From JACDBE01 sp963714055 (GTDB lineage: Bacteria > Actinomycetota > Acidimicrobiia > Spongiisociales > UBA5794), in contig OY970227.1 of NCBI GenBank assembly GCA_963714055.1, positions 1,922,001 through 1,986,000 on the forward strand: DNA of 64,000 nt, read 5' to 3'. Below the pieces are notes generated by a model that saw only the letters and a program-made list of their open reading frames with translations, was not told where the DNA came from and made no database searches. The translations under genes and the position numbers were made by a program. Positions 42,150 through 51,522 of this stretch are shown piece after piece. Within the stretch, counting starts at the first letter, position 1. Each line of letters opens with the position of its first letter.

Positions 42150-43094
42150 TCACACGCTCGCCGGCAGGCCGAAGTGGTCGAACAGCTCGGGGCCGAAGGT
42201 GGTGATCTCGGTGATGGCGTCGCCCTCCAGCCTCAGCACGTCGAGCTTGAAGGCCCGAAAGACGGTGTCGTCCGGGCGGCGCAGGTAGCTGGCGGCGGCC
42301 GGCATCCGGTTCGCCATCGTGGGCAGGAGCCGCCAATCACCGTCGCGGTCCTCGCCGAACGCCCGCTCCAGCAGCGGCGCCAACTGACCGAGCCCCTCGT
42401 ACAACCAAGGGTACGGCGGCATCGTGATGCGGATGTCCTCGGCGGCGATGGCTATGGCGGCGGCTGCGTCGCACCGCTCATGCGCGTCGATGAACCGATC
42501 GAGCAGCTCCCGCTCCTCGGCGCTCGACGGCGACACCCACTCGGACCGCCGCTTGGGCAGGTGATCGCGCATGGTGGACCGGGCGCGCTGCAGGGCGCTG
42601 TTTGCCGCCGCCACCGACGTCTCCAGCAACTCCGCCGTGTCGCCGGCCGGCCACCCGAGCACGTCGCGGGCGATCAGGGTCGCCCGTTGTCGCGGTGGCA
42701 GCACCTGGAGGGCGGCGAGGAAGGCGAGCTCGATCGTCTCCCGGTCGACCGCCGCCGCCTCGGGCCCCGCGCCGTCCGCCACCTGGTCGAGGAGCACGTC
42801 GGGATACGGCTCCAGCCAAGGCACCTCCGTGTGGCTCGCCACCCGCCGCGCCTGGCGCGAGCGGCGGCGGAGCATGTCGAGGCAGACGTTGGTGGCGATG
42901 CGGTACAGCCACGCCCGGACCGCGCCGTCGCCGTCGAGCCGGTCCCGATGACGCCATGCCCGCAGGAGTGTCTCCTGCACGGCGTCATCGGCCTCGTGGA
43001 ACGAGGCCAGCATCCGGTAGCAGTGGACGTGCAGCTCCCGGCGGTGCCGCTCGGCGGCGGCGGCGAGGGCCGTCTCGTCGACGGTGAGCGTCAC
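42150..43094 (-). CDS. ECF sigma factor with C-terminal SnoaL-like domain (SigG-like)
   Basis: 314 residues. Sigma region 2 is HCYRMLASFHEADDAVQETLLRAWRH, region 4 is LPPRQRATLIARDVLGWPAGDTAELL, and the segment EVPWLEPYPDVLLDQV between them is typical of mycobacterial SigG. From about 210 a SnoaL-like domain follows (FIDAHERCDAAAAIAIAAED), which regulates such ECF factors in place of a separate anti-sigma. The GTG at 43094 overlaps the VOC stop. No anti-sigma gene is adjacent, consistent with the fused domain. Confidence 0.87.
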   Translation of the reverse strand: MTLTVDETALAAAAERHRRELHVHCYRMLASFHEADDAVQETLLRAWRHRDRLDGDGAVRAWLYRIATNVCLDMLRRRSRQARRVASHTEVPWLEPYPDVLLDQVADGAGPEAAAVDRETIELAFLAALQVLPPRQRATLIARDVLGWPAGDTAELLETSVAAANSALQRARSTMRDHLPKRRSEWVSPSSAEERELLDRFIDAHERCDAAAAIAIAAEDIRITMPPYPWLYEGLGQLAPLLERAFGEDRDGDWRLLPTMANRMPAAASYLRRPDDTVFRAFKLDVLRLEGDAITEITTFGPELFDHFGLPASV

Positions 43095-43513
43095 GCTCCC
43101 GGCTCCGTCCCGTACCCGACCTCCTGGAGGACCCAGCTGTTGCCGTCCGGGTCGGCGAAGTCGGCGAACGAGTTGTACCGGGCGTGCTCCGGGTCGACCC
43201 CCGGCTTCCACCCTTCCGGGGACATGTGGCGGATCTCGCTCACCTCCAGGCCGCGGCCCACCAGGCCGTCACGCGCCTTCTCGATGTCGGTCACCACCAG
43301 GTGGAGCCCCTGGACCGAGCCCGGTTCGTTCGTGGCCATGCCGATGCCGAAGGCGACCGAGCACGCCGAGCCCGGCGGGGTGAACTGGACCACCCGAAAC
43401 TCATCACTCGGTTGGTGGTCGACGTCGAGGTTGAAGCCGGCCTGCTGGTAGAACGCCTTCGCCCGGTCGACGTCGGCCACCGGAAGCAGCACCATCTCGA
43501 GCTTGTAGTCCAT
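43091..43513 (-). CDS. VOC family protein, partner of the ECF sigma gene
   Basis: 140 residues starting MDYKLEMVLLPVADVDRAKAFYQQAGF, the usual glyoxalase/bleomycin-resistance start, and ending ADFADPDGNSWVLQEVGY with the metal Glu. The ATG at 43513 has AAGGAGAGGG upstream, an excellent ribosome site. It is the first gene of an operon with the sigma factor (4-bp overlap); the same pairing of a VOC gene with SigG occurs in mycobacteria. Substrate unknown. Confidence 0.87.
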   Translation of the reverse strand: MDYKLEMVLLPVADVDRAKAFYQQAGFNLDVDHQPSDEFRVVQFTPPGSACSVAFGIGMATNEPGSVQGLHLVVTDIEKARDGLVGRGLEVSEIRHMSPEGWKPGVDPEHARYNSFADFADPDGNSWVLQEVGYGTEPGA

Positions 43514-43733
43514 CTCGCCCTCTCCTTCGATCGTCTGTCTGAGGTGAAACGTCGCCGGCCGCCGAAACTCATCGGTCGTCCGATGAGCCATCGGGCCACC
43601 GGCCAGATCGATCCTCGGGTGCTCGCCACGACCCTATCGCCGCCTGCGGCGAGGTAGGCCGGCGACGTCCCAGGCTGTCGGTTGGAACCGCTACGCCGGT
43701 AGGGTCACGGCGAGCCAGAAGGAAGGGAGAACG

Positions 43734-46638
43734 GTGTCCGGACCCGCCCATCGCAGCCGAACTCTTCACCGGCTGGGCGCGCTCGGCTGGACGCTGGTGC
43801 TGATCGCCTCCGGTGTTGCCGCCGCCGGCGCCGCCGAGCCCGCCGCCGGGGCTTTCGCCGCGGTCGAAGAGGCGCTCGCCGGCGACGACGACGGGCTCGT
43901 CCGCGCCGTGGTCACCGCCGACCTCGCCGTCGAGCTGGAGGCCGACCTGACGACGGCTGAGGTCGCCGCCCAGAGGGGCGACATCGCCGAGGCGATCGCC
44001 GGCGTCGCCGCCGAGCTCGACGGCACCGCCTCGGTCGTCCTCACCCCGTTCACCGTCGTTCCCGCCGCCGTGGTGATGCTCGACGCCGAAGGGCTGGCCC
44101 GGCTCGAGGCCAGTAGCACGGTGGCCTCGATCACCCTCGACCGGGCATTCCCGCTGGCCCTCGACGTGTCGACCGGCGTCATCGATTCCGATCTCCTCAA
44201 CACCGCCGGCGTCCTCGGCAACAACTACGAGGGGTCCGCCGGCGGCGCCTTCGAGGTGGCGATCGTGGACACCGGGGTGCTCACCACGCACAAGGCGTTC
44301 ACCGGGCGGATCGTCGCCGGGGCCTGCTTCTCCCGCGGCGGCGACGACACCGCCAACGGCGTCGGCGACTGCCCGAACGGGACCGAGTCGCAGACCGGCA
44401 TCGCCGCCGGCAACGCCTGCACCTATTCGACCCAGTGCAACCACGGGTCGCACGTCGCCGGTATCGCCGCCGGTGCCGCCCACACCGGCGGCCATGAGGG
44501 TGTGGCCCGCGGGGCAGGGATCGTCTCGGTCCAGGTCGGCTCGATGTTCACTGGGGCGGCCTGCGGCTCCGCCCCGGACCCTTGCTGGCTCTACTTCATC
44601 TCCGACCTCGACCTCGCCCTCGAGCACGTGCTGACCCTGGAGGACGACGGACGGAACCTCGCCGCGGTCAACCTCAGCCTCGGCGGCGAGCTGTTCACCA
44701 CGGAGAGCGCCTGCGACGCCGCCTTCCCCAACACGGCGAGCCTCGTCGACAACCTCGACGCCGCCGGGGTCGCCGTTGTCGCCGCCACCGGCAACCAGTG
44801 CTCGGCCACCCAGGTGAGCTACCCGGGATGCCTGTCCTCCAGCCTACGCGGTGGCCGCCACCGACGACGCCAGCGTGCCCGCCGGCTTCTCCAACAACAA
44901 CGCCATCACCGACTGGTGGGCACCCGGAGTCGACATCAACGCCCCGTCCAACACCGGCCAGAACGCCCGGGTCAACCTCTCGGGGACGTCGATGGCCGCC
45001 CCTCACGTCACCGGCGCCTTCGCCCTGCTGCGCGAGTGCATCGGCAACGACACCCCGGCGGACGTCGCCGCCGACCTGGCGACAACGGACACCGAGGTGA
45101 CCCATGACGGCATCACCCGACCGCGCATCAACGTGCGGATGGCGGCCACCGGCAACGTGCCCAACAACCAGTTCGCCTCCTCCCGCGTCCTCCCCTCCGA
45201 CGACCTGATCAACGACGCCGCCTTCAACGTGTGCGCCGACACCCAGGTGAACGAGCCACACACCGGCGCCCTGCCACAGAACACGGTGTGGTGGTCGTGG
45301 ACTCCGGGCGCCTCGGGGGTTGCCGTCATCTCCACCGACGACGGCGGCGGCAACGTCACCACCTTCGACTCCGAGCTGGCGGTGTTCACCGGCGGGGCGG
45401 TGGGCAACCTCACCCAGGTCGCCTACGACAACAACGGCGGCGAGGGCGAGCGCAGCCTGGTCGAGATCCTGGTCGCCTCCGGCACCACCTACCGCATCCG
45501 GGTCGACGGTGTCGCCGCCCAGAACGGGCTCATCAATCTCCACATCGAACGCGGGCCGGCGCTGTGCGACGGGCTGGCAGCCACCGTCGTCGGCACCAAC
45601 GGCAGCGACGACATGGTGGGCACCGGTGGGAACGACGTCATCTACGCGGGTTTGGGCGCCGATACCGTCGACGGGCTCGGTGGCGACGACGTCATCTGCA
45701 CCGGCAGCGGTGACGACGTCATCGACGGCGGGCTCGGCAACGACACCATCGAGGCCGGCGCCGGCAGCGACACGGTCAGCTTCGCCGGCGCCACCGCGCC
45801 GGTCACCGCCGGCGTCGACACCGCCTCGGCGACCGGAGGTGGTGGCAACGACACGTTCACCGGAGTCGAGAACCTCGCCGGCTCGTCCCACGACGACGTC
45901 CTCACCGGCGACGGCGCAGCCAACACGCTCAGCGGCGGCTCGGGCGCGGACCAGCTCGTCGGGGGCGACGGGGGGGACCTGATCAACGGCAATGCGGGTG
46001 CCGACACACTCGAGGGCGGCGCCGGCGACGACACCCTGGCCGGCGGCACCGACGGCGACACGCTGCTCGGGGGGACCGGGGAGGACACCCTGCTCGGCGG
46101 CGCCGGCAACGACACGGTCAACGGCAACGAGGCGGGCGACGTGCTCAACGGCGGCGTCGACAACGACACGATCACCGGAGGGGCCGGCGCCGACACCCTC
46201 AACGGCGGAGAGGGTAGTGACGTCCTGGCCGGCGGCACCGGTGCCGACGCCCTCGACGGCGGCACCGGTGCCGACCAGCTGTCGGGGGAGACCGGGAGCG
46301 ACGACATCGAAGGCGGGACGGGGAACGACACCCTGAACGGCGGTGACGGCGACGACCAGGGAGACGGCGGCGGCGGGGTCGACGTCGTGAACGGGCAGGG
46401 AGGCGTCGACGTGCTGACCGGCGGCAGCGGCAACGACACGGTCAACGGCGGCAGTGAGAACGACACGCTCGAGGGCAACGCCAACGCCGACCAGCTCAAC
46501 GGCCAGGCCGGCGCCGACGACCTGTCCGGTGGCGCCGGCAACGACGCGCTGGCGGGCGGCAGCGGCAGCGACACCTGCGCCGGCGGTGTGGGCACCGACA
46601 CCGGTACCTCGTGCGAGACCCGTGTCGGCATCCCGTGA
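43734..46638 (+). pseudogene. Secreted subtilase with C-terminal RTX-type calcium repeats (one +1 frameshift)
   Basis: An S8 serine protease. A signal peptide (hydrophobic residues about 14-34) and an I9-like propeptide precede the catalytic Asp (VAIVDTGV, residue 179) and His (NHGSHVAGIAAG). Frame 1 then breaks near 44834-44845 after YPGCLS, and the continuation with the catalytic Ser (LSGTSMAAPHVTG) is in the +1 frame. A spacer domain leads to about 20 GGxGxDxx-type nonapeptides (about 45600-46590), then CETRVGIP. About 967 residues if intact. Ca2+-dependent extracellular protease is the likely role. GTG 43734 has GGGAG upstream. Confidence 0.8.
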
Positions 46639-46663
46639 CCGTCGCCATCGAGAGGAGGACGGC

Positions 46664-47038
46664 ATGGCAGGCGTGACCGGCATCGGCGGGGTCTTCTTCA
46701 GGTCACCGGACCCGGCGGCGCTCCAGGCCTGGTACGTCGAGCACCTCGGGCTCGACTCGGCCACCGACGGATACGTGGTCATGACGTGGGGAGGGGACGT
46801 GCGGGGGTCGACGGTGTGGGCGCCGTTCCCTGCCGACACCGACTACTTCGGGTCGGACCGCCAGCAGTGGATGGTCAACTACCGGGTCGACGACCTCGAT
46901 GCCGTGCTCTCCCGGCTGCGCTCGGGCGGGGTCCGGGTGGACGACGAGGTGCTCGAGGACGACAACGGCCGCTTCGGCTGGTGCTGGGACCTCGACGGCA
47001 ACCGGCTCGAGCTCTGGGAGCCCGGTCCCGACCGGTGA
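46664..47038 (+). CDS. VOC family protein
   Basis: 124 residues. MAGVTGIGGVFFRSPDPAALQAWYVEHLG opens the fold, VNYRVDDLDAVLSRLRSGGV starts the second half and WDLDGNRLELWEP ends it with the metal Glu. It resembles glyoxalase/fosfomycin-resistance-like proteins of unspecified substrate. GAGGAGG 9 bp before the ATG is a strong ribosome site. It follows the subtilase by 25 bp and may share its transcript. Confidence 0.87.
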   Translation: MAGVTGIGGVFFRSPDPAALQAWYVEHLGLDSATDGYVVMTWGGDVRGSTVWAPFPADTDYFGSDRQQWMVNYRVDDLDAVLSRLRSGGVRVDDEVLEDDNGRFGWCWDLDGNRLELWEPGPDR

Positions 47039-47078
47039 CCGGGACGCTCGATGAGAGCGCCGTAGGCCGGACCGTCCG

Positions 47079-47498
47079 TCAGATCGCCCGCATCCGGTTG
47101 CCCCGGGCGTTGTGCTCCACCTCGGCCAGCCCGAGCGCTTCGAGGACCGGCGGCACGTAGTTCCCCACCCGGCCCCGGAGGCCCTTCTTCAGGCCGTACC
47201 AGCCTCCGACCGGGTTGTCCGGCGACCTCGCCCACGCTTCCACCGTCCCCTCGGCCGCCGGCTTCTGCTCGTCGGCGTTGCCCAGCGGCACCCAGTCGCC
47301 CCGCTCCTGCAACATCTCATGGAGGTCGTCGATGACCCTGAGGTCATAGTGCAGGACGGTGCTCCCCACGGTGCAGACGAGGATGGGCGGGTCGTGGAGC
47401 TCGTCCCGGTGCATCAGGATCTCCGACCCGAGGCTGGGAGTCTTCAGGACCCACGGATCGTCGGCGGTGCCCGAACCGGTGAACGGTGCCTGTGCCAA
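47079..47498 (-). CDS. Conserved hypothetical protein (DUF6855-like, tentative)
   Basis: 139 residues. It reads ADDPWVLKTPSLGSE, then ILVCTVGSTVLHYDLRVIDD and GDWVPLGNADEQKPAAEG, and ends VEHNARGNRMRAI. I recall similar proteins as DUF6855 without a known function. No membrane segment or catalytic motif is visible; the fold looks mixed alpha/beta with a basic end. It is divergent from the YjbQ gene, with starts overlapping or nearly so. Confidence 0.65.
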   Translation of the reverse strand: MAQAPFTGSGTADDPWVLKTPSLGSEILMHRDELHDPPILVCTVGSTVLHYDLRVIDDLHEMLQERGDWVPLGNADEQKPAAEGTVEAWARSPDNPVGGWYGLKKGLRGRVGNYVPPVLEALGLAEVEHNARGNRMRAI

Positions 47499-47998
47499 GC
47501 TGTCACCTCCTCGTCCGTCGAACCGTACCAGCGGCGCTCACCCGCGACTGGGTCGAAGGCCTATCTTCAGGTCCGCGCACGGAGGCCGGTATCGACACCA
47601 TCGTCATCACGGTCGTCACCGGACGGCGCCCGGGCGTCCACGACCTCACGTCGGAGGTTCGGGCCTACCTGCGCGGCCGCGGCGACGGGCTCCTCAACGT
47701 GTTCGTCCCGCACGCCACCGCCGGGCTGGCCATCATCGAGACCGGTGCCGGCAGCGACCACGACCTGATGGACCGGATCGAGCACCTGCTGCCCCATGAC
47801 GACCCGTTGTACCGCCACCGGCACGGGGCGCCGGGCCACGGTGCCGATCACGTCGTCCCCGCCTTTCTCGCACCGACCCTTTGCGTGCCCGTCCTCGACG
47901 GGGTGCCGGCGCTGGGCGTCTGGCAGTCGATCGTGCTGGTGGACACCAACGCCGACAACCCGGACCGTCAGGTGCGGCTCAGCTTCCTGGCAGGCTGA
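47486..47998 (+). CDS. yjbQ: YjbQ/UPF0047 family protein
   Basis: The family core is unambiguous: RPGVHDLTSEV, NVFVPHATAGLAIIETG, HGAPGHGADHVVPAFLAP and WQSIVLVDTNADN, with the His residues of this trimeric enzyme family (E. coli YjbQ has weak thiamine-phosphate synthase activity). Homology starts around 47600. The frame is open from GTG 47486, but that start lies inside the divergent gene. A GGAGG at 47581 sits five bases before an ATC at 47591 that would give 135 residues, the normal family length. The true start is therefore uncertain. Confidence 0.85.
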   Translation: MPVPSCHLLVRRTVPAALTRDWVEGLSSGPRTEAGIDTIVITVVTGRRPGVHDLTSEVRAYLRGRGDGLLNVFVPHATAGLAIIETGAGSDHDLMDRIEHLLPHDDPLYRHRHGAPGHGADHVVPAFLAPTLCVPVLDGVPALGVWQSIVLVDTNADNPDRQVRLSFLAG

Positions 47999-48032
47999 GC
48001 GGCGGGTTGCGCGCCAAGGCAGGTCGCCCGGC

Positions 48033-49019
48033 TCACCACCGTTGGTGGACGTGGGGGGCGATGCGGGAGGCGTAGAGATCGGCCAGGGCCGCCATGGTCG
48101 CCTCCGGGATCGGGTCGAGGTCGGCGGCGGCGGCGTTGGCGATCGCCTGCTCGGGGTTCTTCGCCCCCGGGATCACCGACGTGACGCCCTCGTGCATCAG
48201 GATCCAGCGCAGCGCCAGCTGGGCCATCGTCCAACCCTGGGGGACCAGCGGGCGGATCTCGTCGACCACCGCCAGCCCCTCCTCGTAGGGCACGCCCGAG
48301 AAGGTCTCCCCCACGTCGAACGACTCCCCGTGGCGGTTGAACGATCGGTGATCGTCGGCTTCGAAGGTGGTGGCGGCGGTCATCCGGCCGCTGAGCAGCC
48401 CGCTGGCGAGCGGGACCCTGGCGATCACCCCGACTCCCTTGGCGGCGGCCTCGGCGAGGAACCGGTCGGCGGGGCGGGTGCGGAAGATGTTGAAGATGAT
48501 CTGAACGCTGGCCACACCGGGGTACAGGATCGCCTTCTCGGCTTCCTCGACCCGTTCCACGCTCACCCCATAGGCCCTGAGCTTTCCTGCCGCCACCAGG
48601 TCGTCGAGGGCGGCGAACACCTCGGGCCGGTAGTACACGTCGGTGGGCGGGCAGTGCAGCTGGAGCAGGTCGATGCGCTCGGTGGCGAGGTTGGTCAGGC
48701 TGCGATCGACGAAGCCCGCCAGGTTGCCCGCGTTGTAGCCGCCGGCCACGTGAGGGTCGAGCCGTCGCCCCGCCTTGGTGGCGATCACCAACTCGGCGTC
48801 CGGTCGCTCACCACGGAGCCGGGCGACGAGCCGTTCGCTGCGACCGTCGCCATAGACGTCGGCGGTGTCGATGAAGGTCACCCCGGAGTCGACGGCGGCG
48901 TGCAGCGCCGCCATCGACTCGTCGTCGCCGACCGTGCCCCAGCTCCCGCCGATGGCCCAGGCGCCGAACCCGACCGTCGACACGGTGAGGCCGGCTCGCT
49001 CGATGGTCCTGTAACGCAT
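48033..49019 (-). CDS. Aldo/keto reductase
   Basis: 328 residues, NADPH-dependent TIM-barrel enzyme. The catalytic tetrad is complete: Asp and Tyr in FIDTADVYGDGRSE, Lys in VIATKAG, His in LLQLHCPP. The C-terminal GVTSVIPGAKNPEQ binds the cofactor phosphate. It belongs to the YajO/IolS-like group that reduces sugars or aldehydes. The ATG at 49019 has GAGGAG 4 bp before it; five extra codons upstream are less likely. Its substrate is not evident. Confidence 0.9.
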   Translation of the reverse strand: MRYRTIERAGLTVSTVGFGAWAIGGSWGTVGDDESMAALHAAVDSGVTFIDTADVYGDGRSERLVARLRGERPDAELVIATKAGRRLDPHVAGGYNAGNLAGFVDRSLTNLATERIDLLQLHCPPTDVYYRPEVFAALDDLVAAGKLRAYGVSVERVEEAEKAILYPGVASVQIIFNIFRTRPADRFLAEAAAKGVGVIARVPLASGLLSGRMTAATTFEADDHRSFNRHGESFDVGETFSGVPYEEGLAVVDEIRPLVPQGWTMAQLALRWILMHEGVTSVIPGAKNPEQAIANAAAADLDPIPEATMAALADLYASRIAPHVHQRW

Positions 49020-49077
49020 GCGCTCCTCGTCCACTCGCCGGACCCGGAGGGTACCGGCGACGATCCGGCCGGGCGTC

Positions 49078-49083
49078 TAGCTT
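49078..49083 (+). promoter_or_regulatory. -10 box TAGCTT for a leaderless cyclase gene
   Basis: TAGCTT ends 7 bp before GTG 49091. The same hexamer precedes the PEP-mutase-family operon at 50511, and TAGCCT precedes the IclR gene at 51508. Confidence 0.4.
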
Positions 49084-49090
49084 GCAGGCC

Positions 49091-50311
49091 GTGGCGACCT
49101 ACCCCGTGACCGCCGGCTTCTGGGATCGTCTCGCCGCCCGGACGAAGCCGGCGGGGTACCTGACCGCCTTCGAGAGCCGCATGACCGTGGCACGCGTGTT
49201 CACGCTGTCGCTGGCGCTGGCTCTCGTGTTCTCGATGGGCACCGCCGGCTGGCTGTTCGCCGCCGGCGAGACCGCCGCCGCGTGGGACACCGTCCTGCTG
49301 GTGGTCGGCCTGGCGGTCGCCTGGACCTGGTACGCCGTCACCGGCAGCGTCTTCACGGCAAGCCTCATCGGCCTCGTCGTCAGCATGTCCAACCAGGTCC
49401 TCGTCCACGTCGCGCTGGGCGGCTTCGCCTACTCGGGGGCGGTGCTGATGTGGGGCATCGCCGGGACAATCCTCATCGCGCTGCCGTGGGGTCGGCGACT
49501 GACGGTGGCCGTGGTCGTCGTCTACATCGTGCTGGCGGTGACGATGGGGGTCCTGGAGCCGATACTGGCGGCGAGCAGGTCGGCTCCCCGGCAGATGGTG
49601 ACCTCGACGATGTTCGTCGGGGTGATGGTCGGCAACATCCTCGTGCTCACTCCGGTGGTGTGGTACCTGCTCGGCCGCCTCTCCTTCGAACGCGAGCGCA
49701 GCGAGCGCCTCTTGCTCAACATGCTCCCCGAGGAGGTCGCCGTCGAGCTGAAGGAGACCGGGCGCGCCGAGGCGAGGAGGTTCGAGTCGATCAGCGTGCT
49801 GTTCGCCGATGCCGTCGGGTTCACCGCCCGCTCGGAGCGGATCCCCGCCGACCAGGTGGTCGCCGAGCTCGACGAGGTGTTCAGCTACTTCGACGAGCTC
49901 ACCGAGAAGCACGGCTGCGAGAAGATCCGCACCATCGGCGACGCCTACATGGTCGCCGCCGGCGTCCCCGTCCCGAGAGCGGACCATGCCAGGGTCCTGG
50001 CGGCGATGGGTCTGGAGATCCTCGAGTACTGCCGGGACCGTGGGCTGGCGTTCCGGGTCGGGATCAGCTCCGGCCCGGTCGTGGCCGGGGTGATCGGGCG
50101 GAGCAAGTACCAGTACGACGTGTGGGGCGACACGGTGAACACGGCGAGCCGCATGGAGTCGCACGGCGAGCCCGGGCGGATCCAGGTGTCGGAGCCGACC
50201 TACCGGCTCATCGCCGACGCCTTCACGTGCGTCGCGCGGGGGAAGATCGAGGTGAAGGGAAAGGGTGTCGTCGACACCTGGTTCGTCGAGGCGGCGATCC
50301 CCGACCCATGA
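49091..50311 (+). CDS. Six-TM membrane class III adenylate cyclase
   Basis: 406 residues. Six hydrophobic segments (about residues 35-195) form the membrane part, followed by a signalling helix (RERSERLLLNMLPEEVAVEL) typical of class III cyclases and the catalytic domain: metal Asps in VLFADAVGFTARS and TIGDAYMVAAG, YDVWGDTVNTASRMES with the Asp, Asn and Arg of adenylate cyclases. The first substrate Lys is Arg (EKIRTIGD). This arrangement resembles mycobacterial Rv1625c, which makes cAMP. GTG 49091 follows a -10 box closely. A TTG start three codons earlier is possible. Confidence 0.9.
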   Translation: MATYPVTAGFWDRLAARTKPAGYLTAFESRMTVARVFTLSLALALVFSMGTAGWLFAAGETAAAWDTVLLVVGLAVAWTWYAVTGSVFTASLIGLVVSMSNQVLVHVALGGFAYSGAVLMWGIAGTILIALPWGRRLTVAVVVVYIVLAVTMGVLEPILAASRSAPRQMVTSTMFVGVMVGNILVLTPVVWYLLGRLSFERERSERLLLNMLPEEVAVELKETGRAEARRFESISVLFADAVGFTARSERIPADQVVAELDEVFSYFDELTEKHGCEKIRTIGDAYMVAAGVPVPRADHARVLAAMGLEILEYCRDRGLAFRVGISSGPVVAGVIGRSKYQYDVWGDTVNTASRMESHGEPGRIQVSEPTYRLIADAFTCVARGKIEVKGKGVVDTWFVEAAIPDP

Positions 50312-50541
50312 CCGGGCAGGAACGGCGGGTCACCCCGCGCCGGGGACGGTGGTGACCCGGCCCGACCTCCGGCGCAGTGTGCCGCCGGCTGTTCGTCCGT
50401 CATCTCGCCTCACTGGTGGGCGGGCGTCGGCGCATCGGGATCCGACCGCGGTCGCCCTGCAACGGACCGACCACTTCGACCACCGCGGCACCGAGGGCCG
50501 TCCGGCGTCCTAGCTTGTCACCGGACCAATGAGGAGGCGAC

Positions 50542-50592
50542 GTGGACGACGTCGAGATCGCCTGGCCCGAAACACGGGCGAGCCGGTCGTGA
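50542..50592 (+). CDS. Possible 16-codon leader peptide before the PEP-mutase-family gene
   Basis: GTG 50542 with GAGGAGG 4 bp before it opens MDDVEIAWPETRASRS and stops at TGA 50590-50592, overlapping the GTG of the next gene (GTGA). This gives the next gene a coupled start although it has no ribosome site of its own. It may be a coupling leader or the relic of a lost gene. A -10 TAGCTT lies at 50511-50516. Confidence 0.4.
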   Translation: MDDVEIAWPETRASRS

Positions 50593-51401
50593 CTGCCGCA
50601 GCCGGGCGCGCCGCAGAGCTGCGAGCAACGTTCGCCCGCCTCCACCGGGACGGAATCCTGGTGATGCCCAACGCTTGGGACGTCGGATCGGCTCGGATCC
50701 TCGAATCGCTCGGGTTCGAGGCGGTTGCCACCACCAGCTCGGGGTTCGCCGCCACGCTCGGCCGGATGGACCAGCGGGTCACTCTCGCCGAGCTGCTCGC
50801 CCATGCGGCGGCATTGGCCGACGCCGTGTCCATCCCGGTCAGCGTCGACGCCGAGCATGGCTACGCCGACACCACCGAAGGGGTCGCCGAGGCCGTCGAT
50901 TTGCTGGGGGAGACCGGAGTCGCCGGCGTCTCCATCGAGGACTACGACCCCGGCTCCGGGCTGTTCCCGATCGACGTCGCCGTGGAACGGGTCGCCGCCG
51001 CCGTCGAGGGAGCCGCCCGACATTCCATCGTCCTCACCGCCCGCGCCGAGAACCACCTCTACGGCGTCACCGACCTCGACGACACCATCGTCCGGCTGCG
51101 CGCCTTCCGGGCGGCCGGCGCCGACGTCGTCTACGCCCCTGGGCTGGTCGACGTCGATGACATCTCCCGCCTGGTCGGCGCGATGGACGCGCCGGTCAAC
51201 GTGCTGCTGCTGCGCCACGGTCCGGCGGTCCCCGATCTCGCCGCGATCGGGGTGCGAAGAGTGTCGACCGGGGGGTCGTTGGCCTTCGCCGCCTACGGAG
51301 CCCTCGCCGCCGCCGCCCGTGAACTGCGGAGGACGGGGACCTCGGCATACGCCGCCGGGGCGCTGTCGCCGGCCGATCGCACCGTCGCGTTCGACAGCTG
51401 A
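50589..51401 (+). CDS. Isocitrate lyase/PEP mutase superfamily enzyme
   Basis: 270 residues, TIM barrel. LVMPNAWDVGSARILESLGFEAVATTSSG opens it; the metal Asp is in SVDAEHGYAD, and GVSIEDYDPG, LTARAENHLYG and FRAAGADVVYAPG follow in the order of 2-methylisocitrate lyase/carboxyphosphonoenolpyruvate mutase relatives. The catalytic Cys of true isocitrate lyases (KKCGH) is absent, so C-C or P-C bond chemistry cannot be named. GTG 50589 is used as homology begins within ten residues. It may be translationally coupled to the preceding leader. Confidence 0.82.
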   Translation: MTAAAGRAAELRATFARLHRDGILVMPNAWDVGSARILESLGFEAVATTSSGFAATLGRMDQRVTLAELLAHAAALADAVSIPVSVDAEHGYADTTEGVAEAVDLLGETGVAGVSIEDYDPGSGLFPIDVAVERVAAAVEGAARHSIVLTARAENHLYGVTDLDDTIVRLRAFRAAGADVVYAPGLVDVDDISRLVGAMDAPVNVLLLRHGPAVPDLAAIGVRRVSTGGSLAFAAYGALAAAARELRRTGTSAYAAGALSPADRTVAFDS

Positions 51402-51522
51402 CCCGGCTCGACACCGGCTACGCGCAACGTCGCCGGGTGATGCCGGGCTGCCCGGCGGTCGACCGACCACCGGTGCCCTGGCGACCTGTGTCCGCTATGC
51501 GAACGGCTAGCCTTGCGGCGCC

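Noticed and set aside
45600..46590. GC-rich tandem repeats in the protease gene as a separate DNA repeat
   Set aside because: The period matches nonapeptide calcium-binding repeats in the coding frame, so it is a protein repeat, not a stand-alone element.
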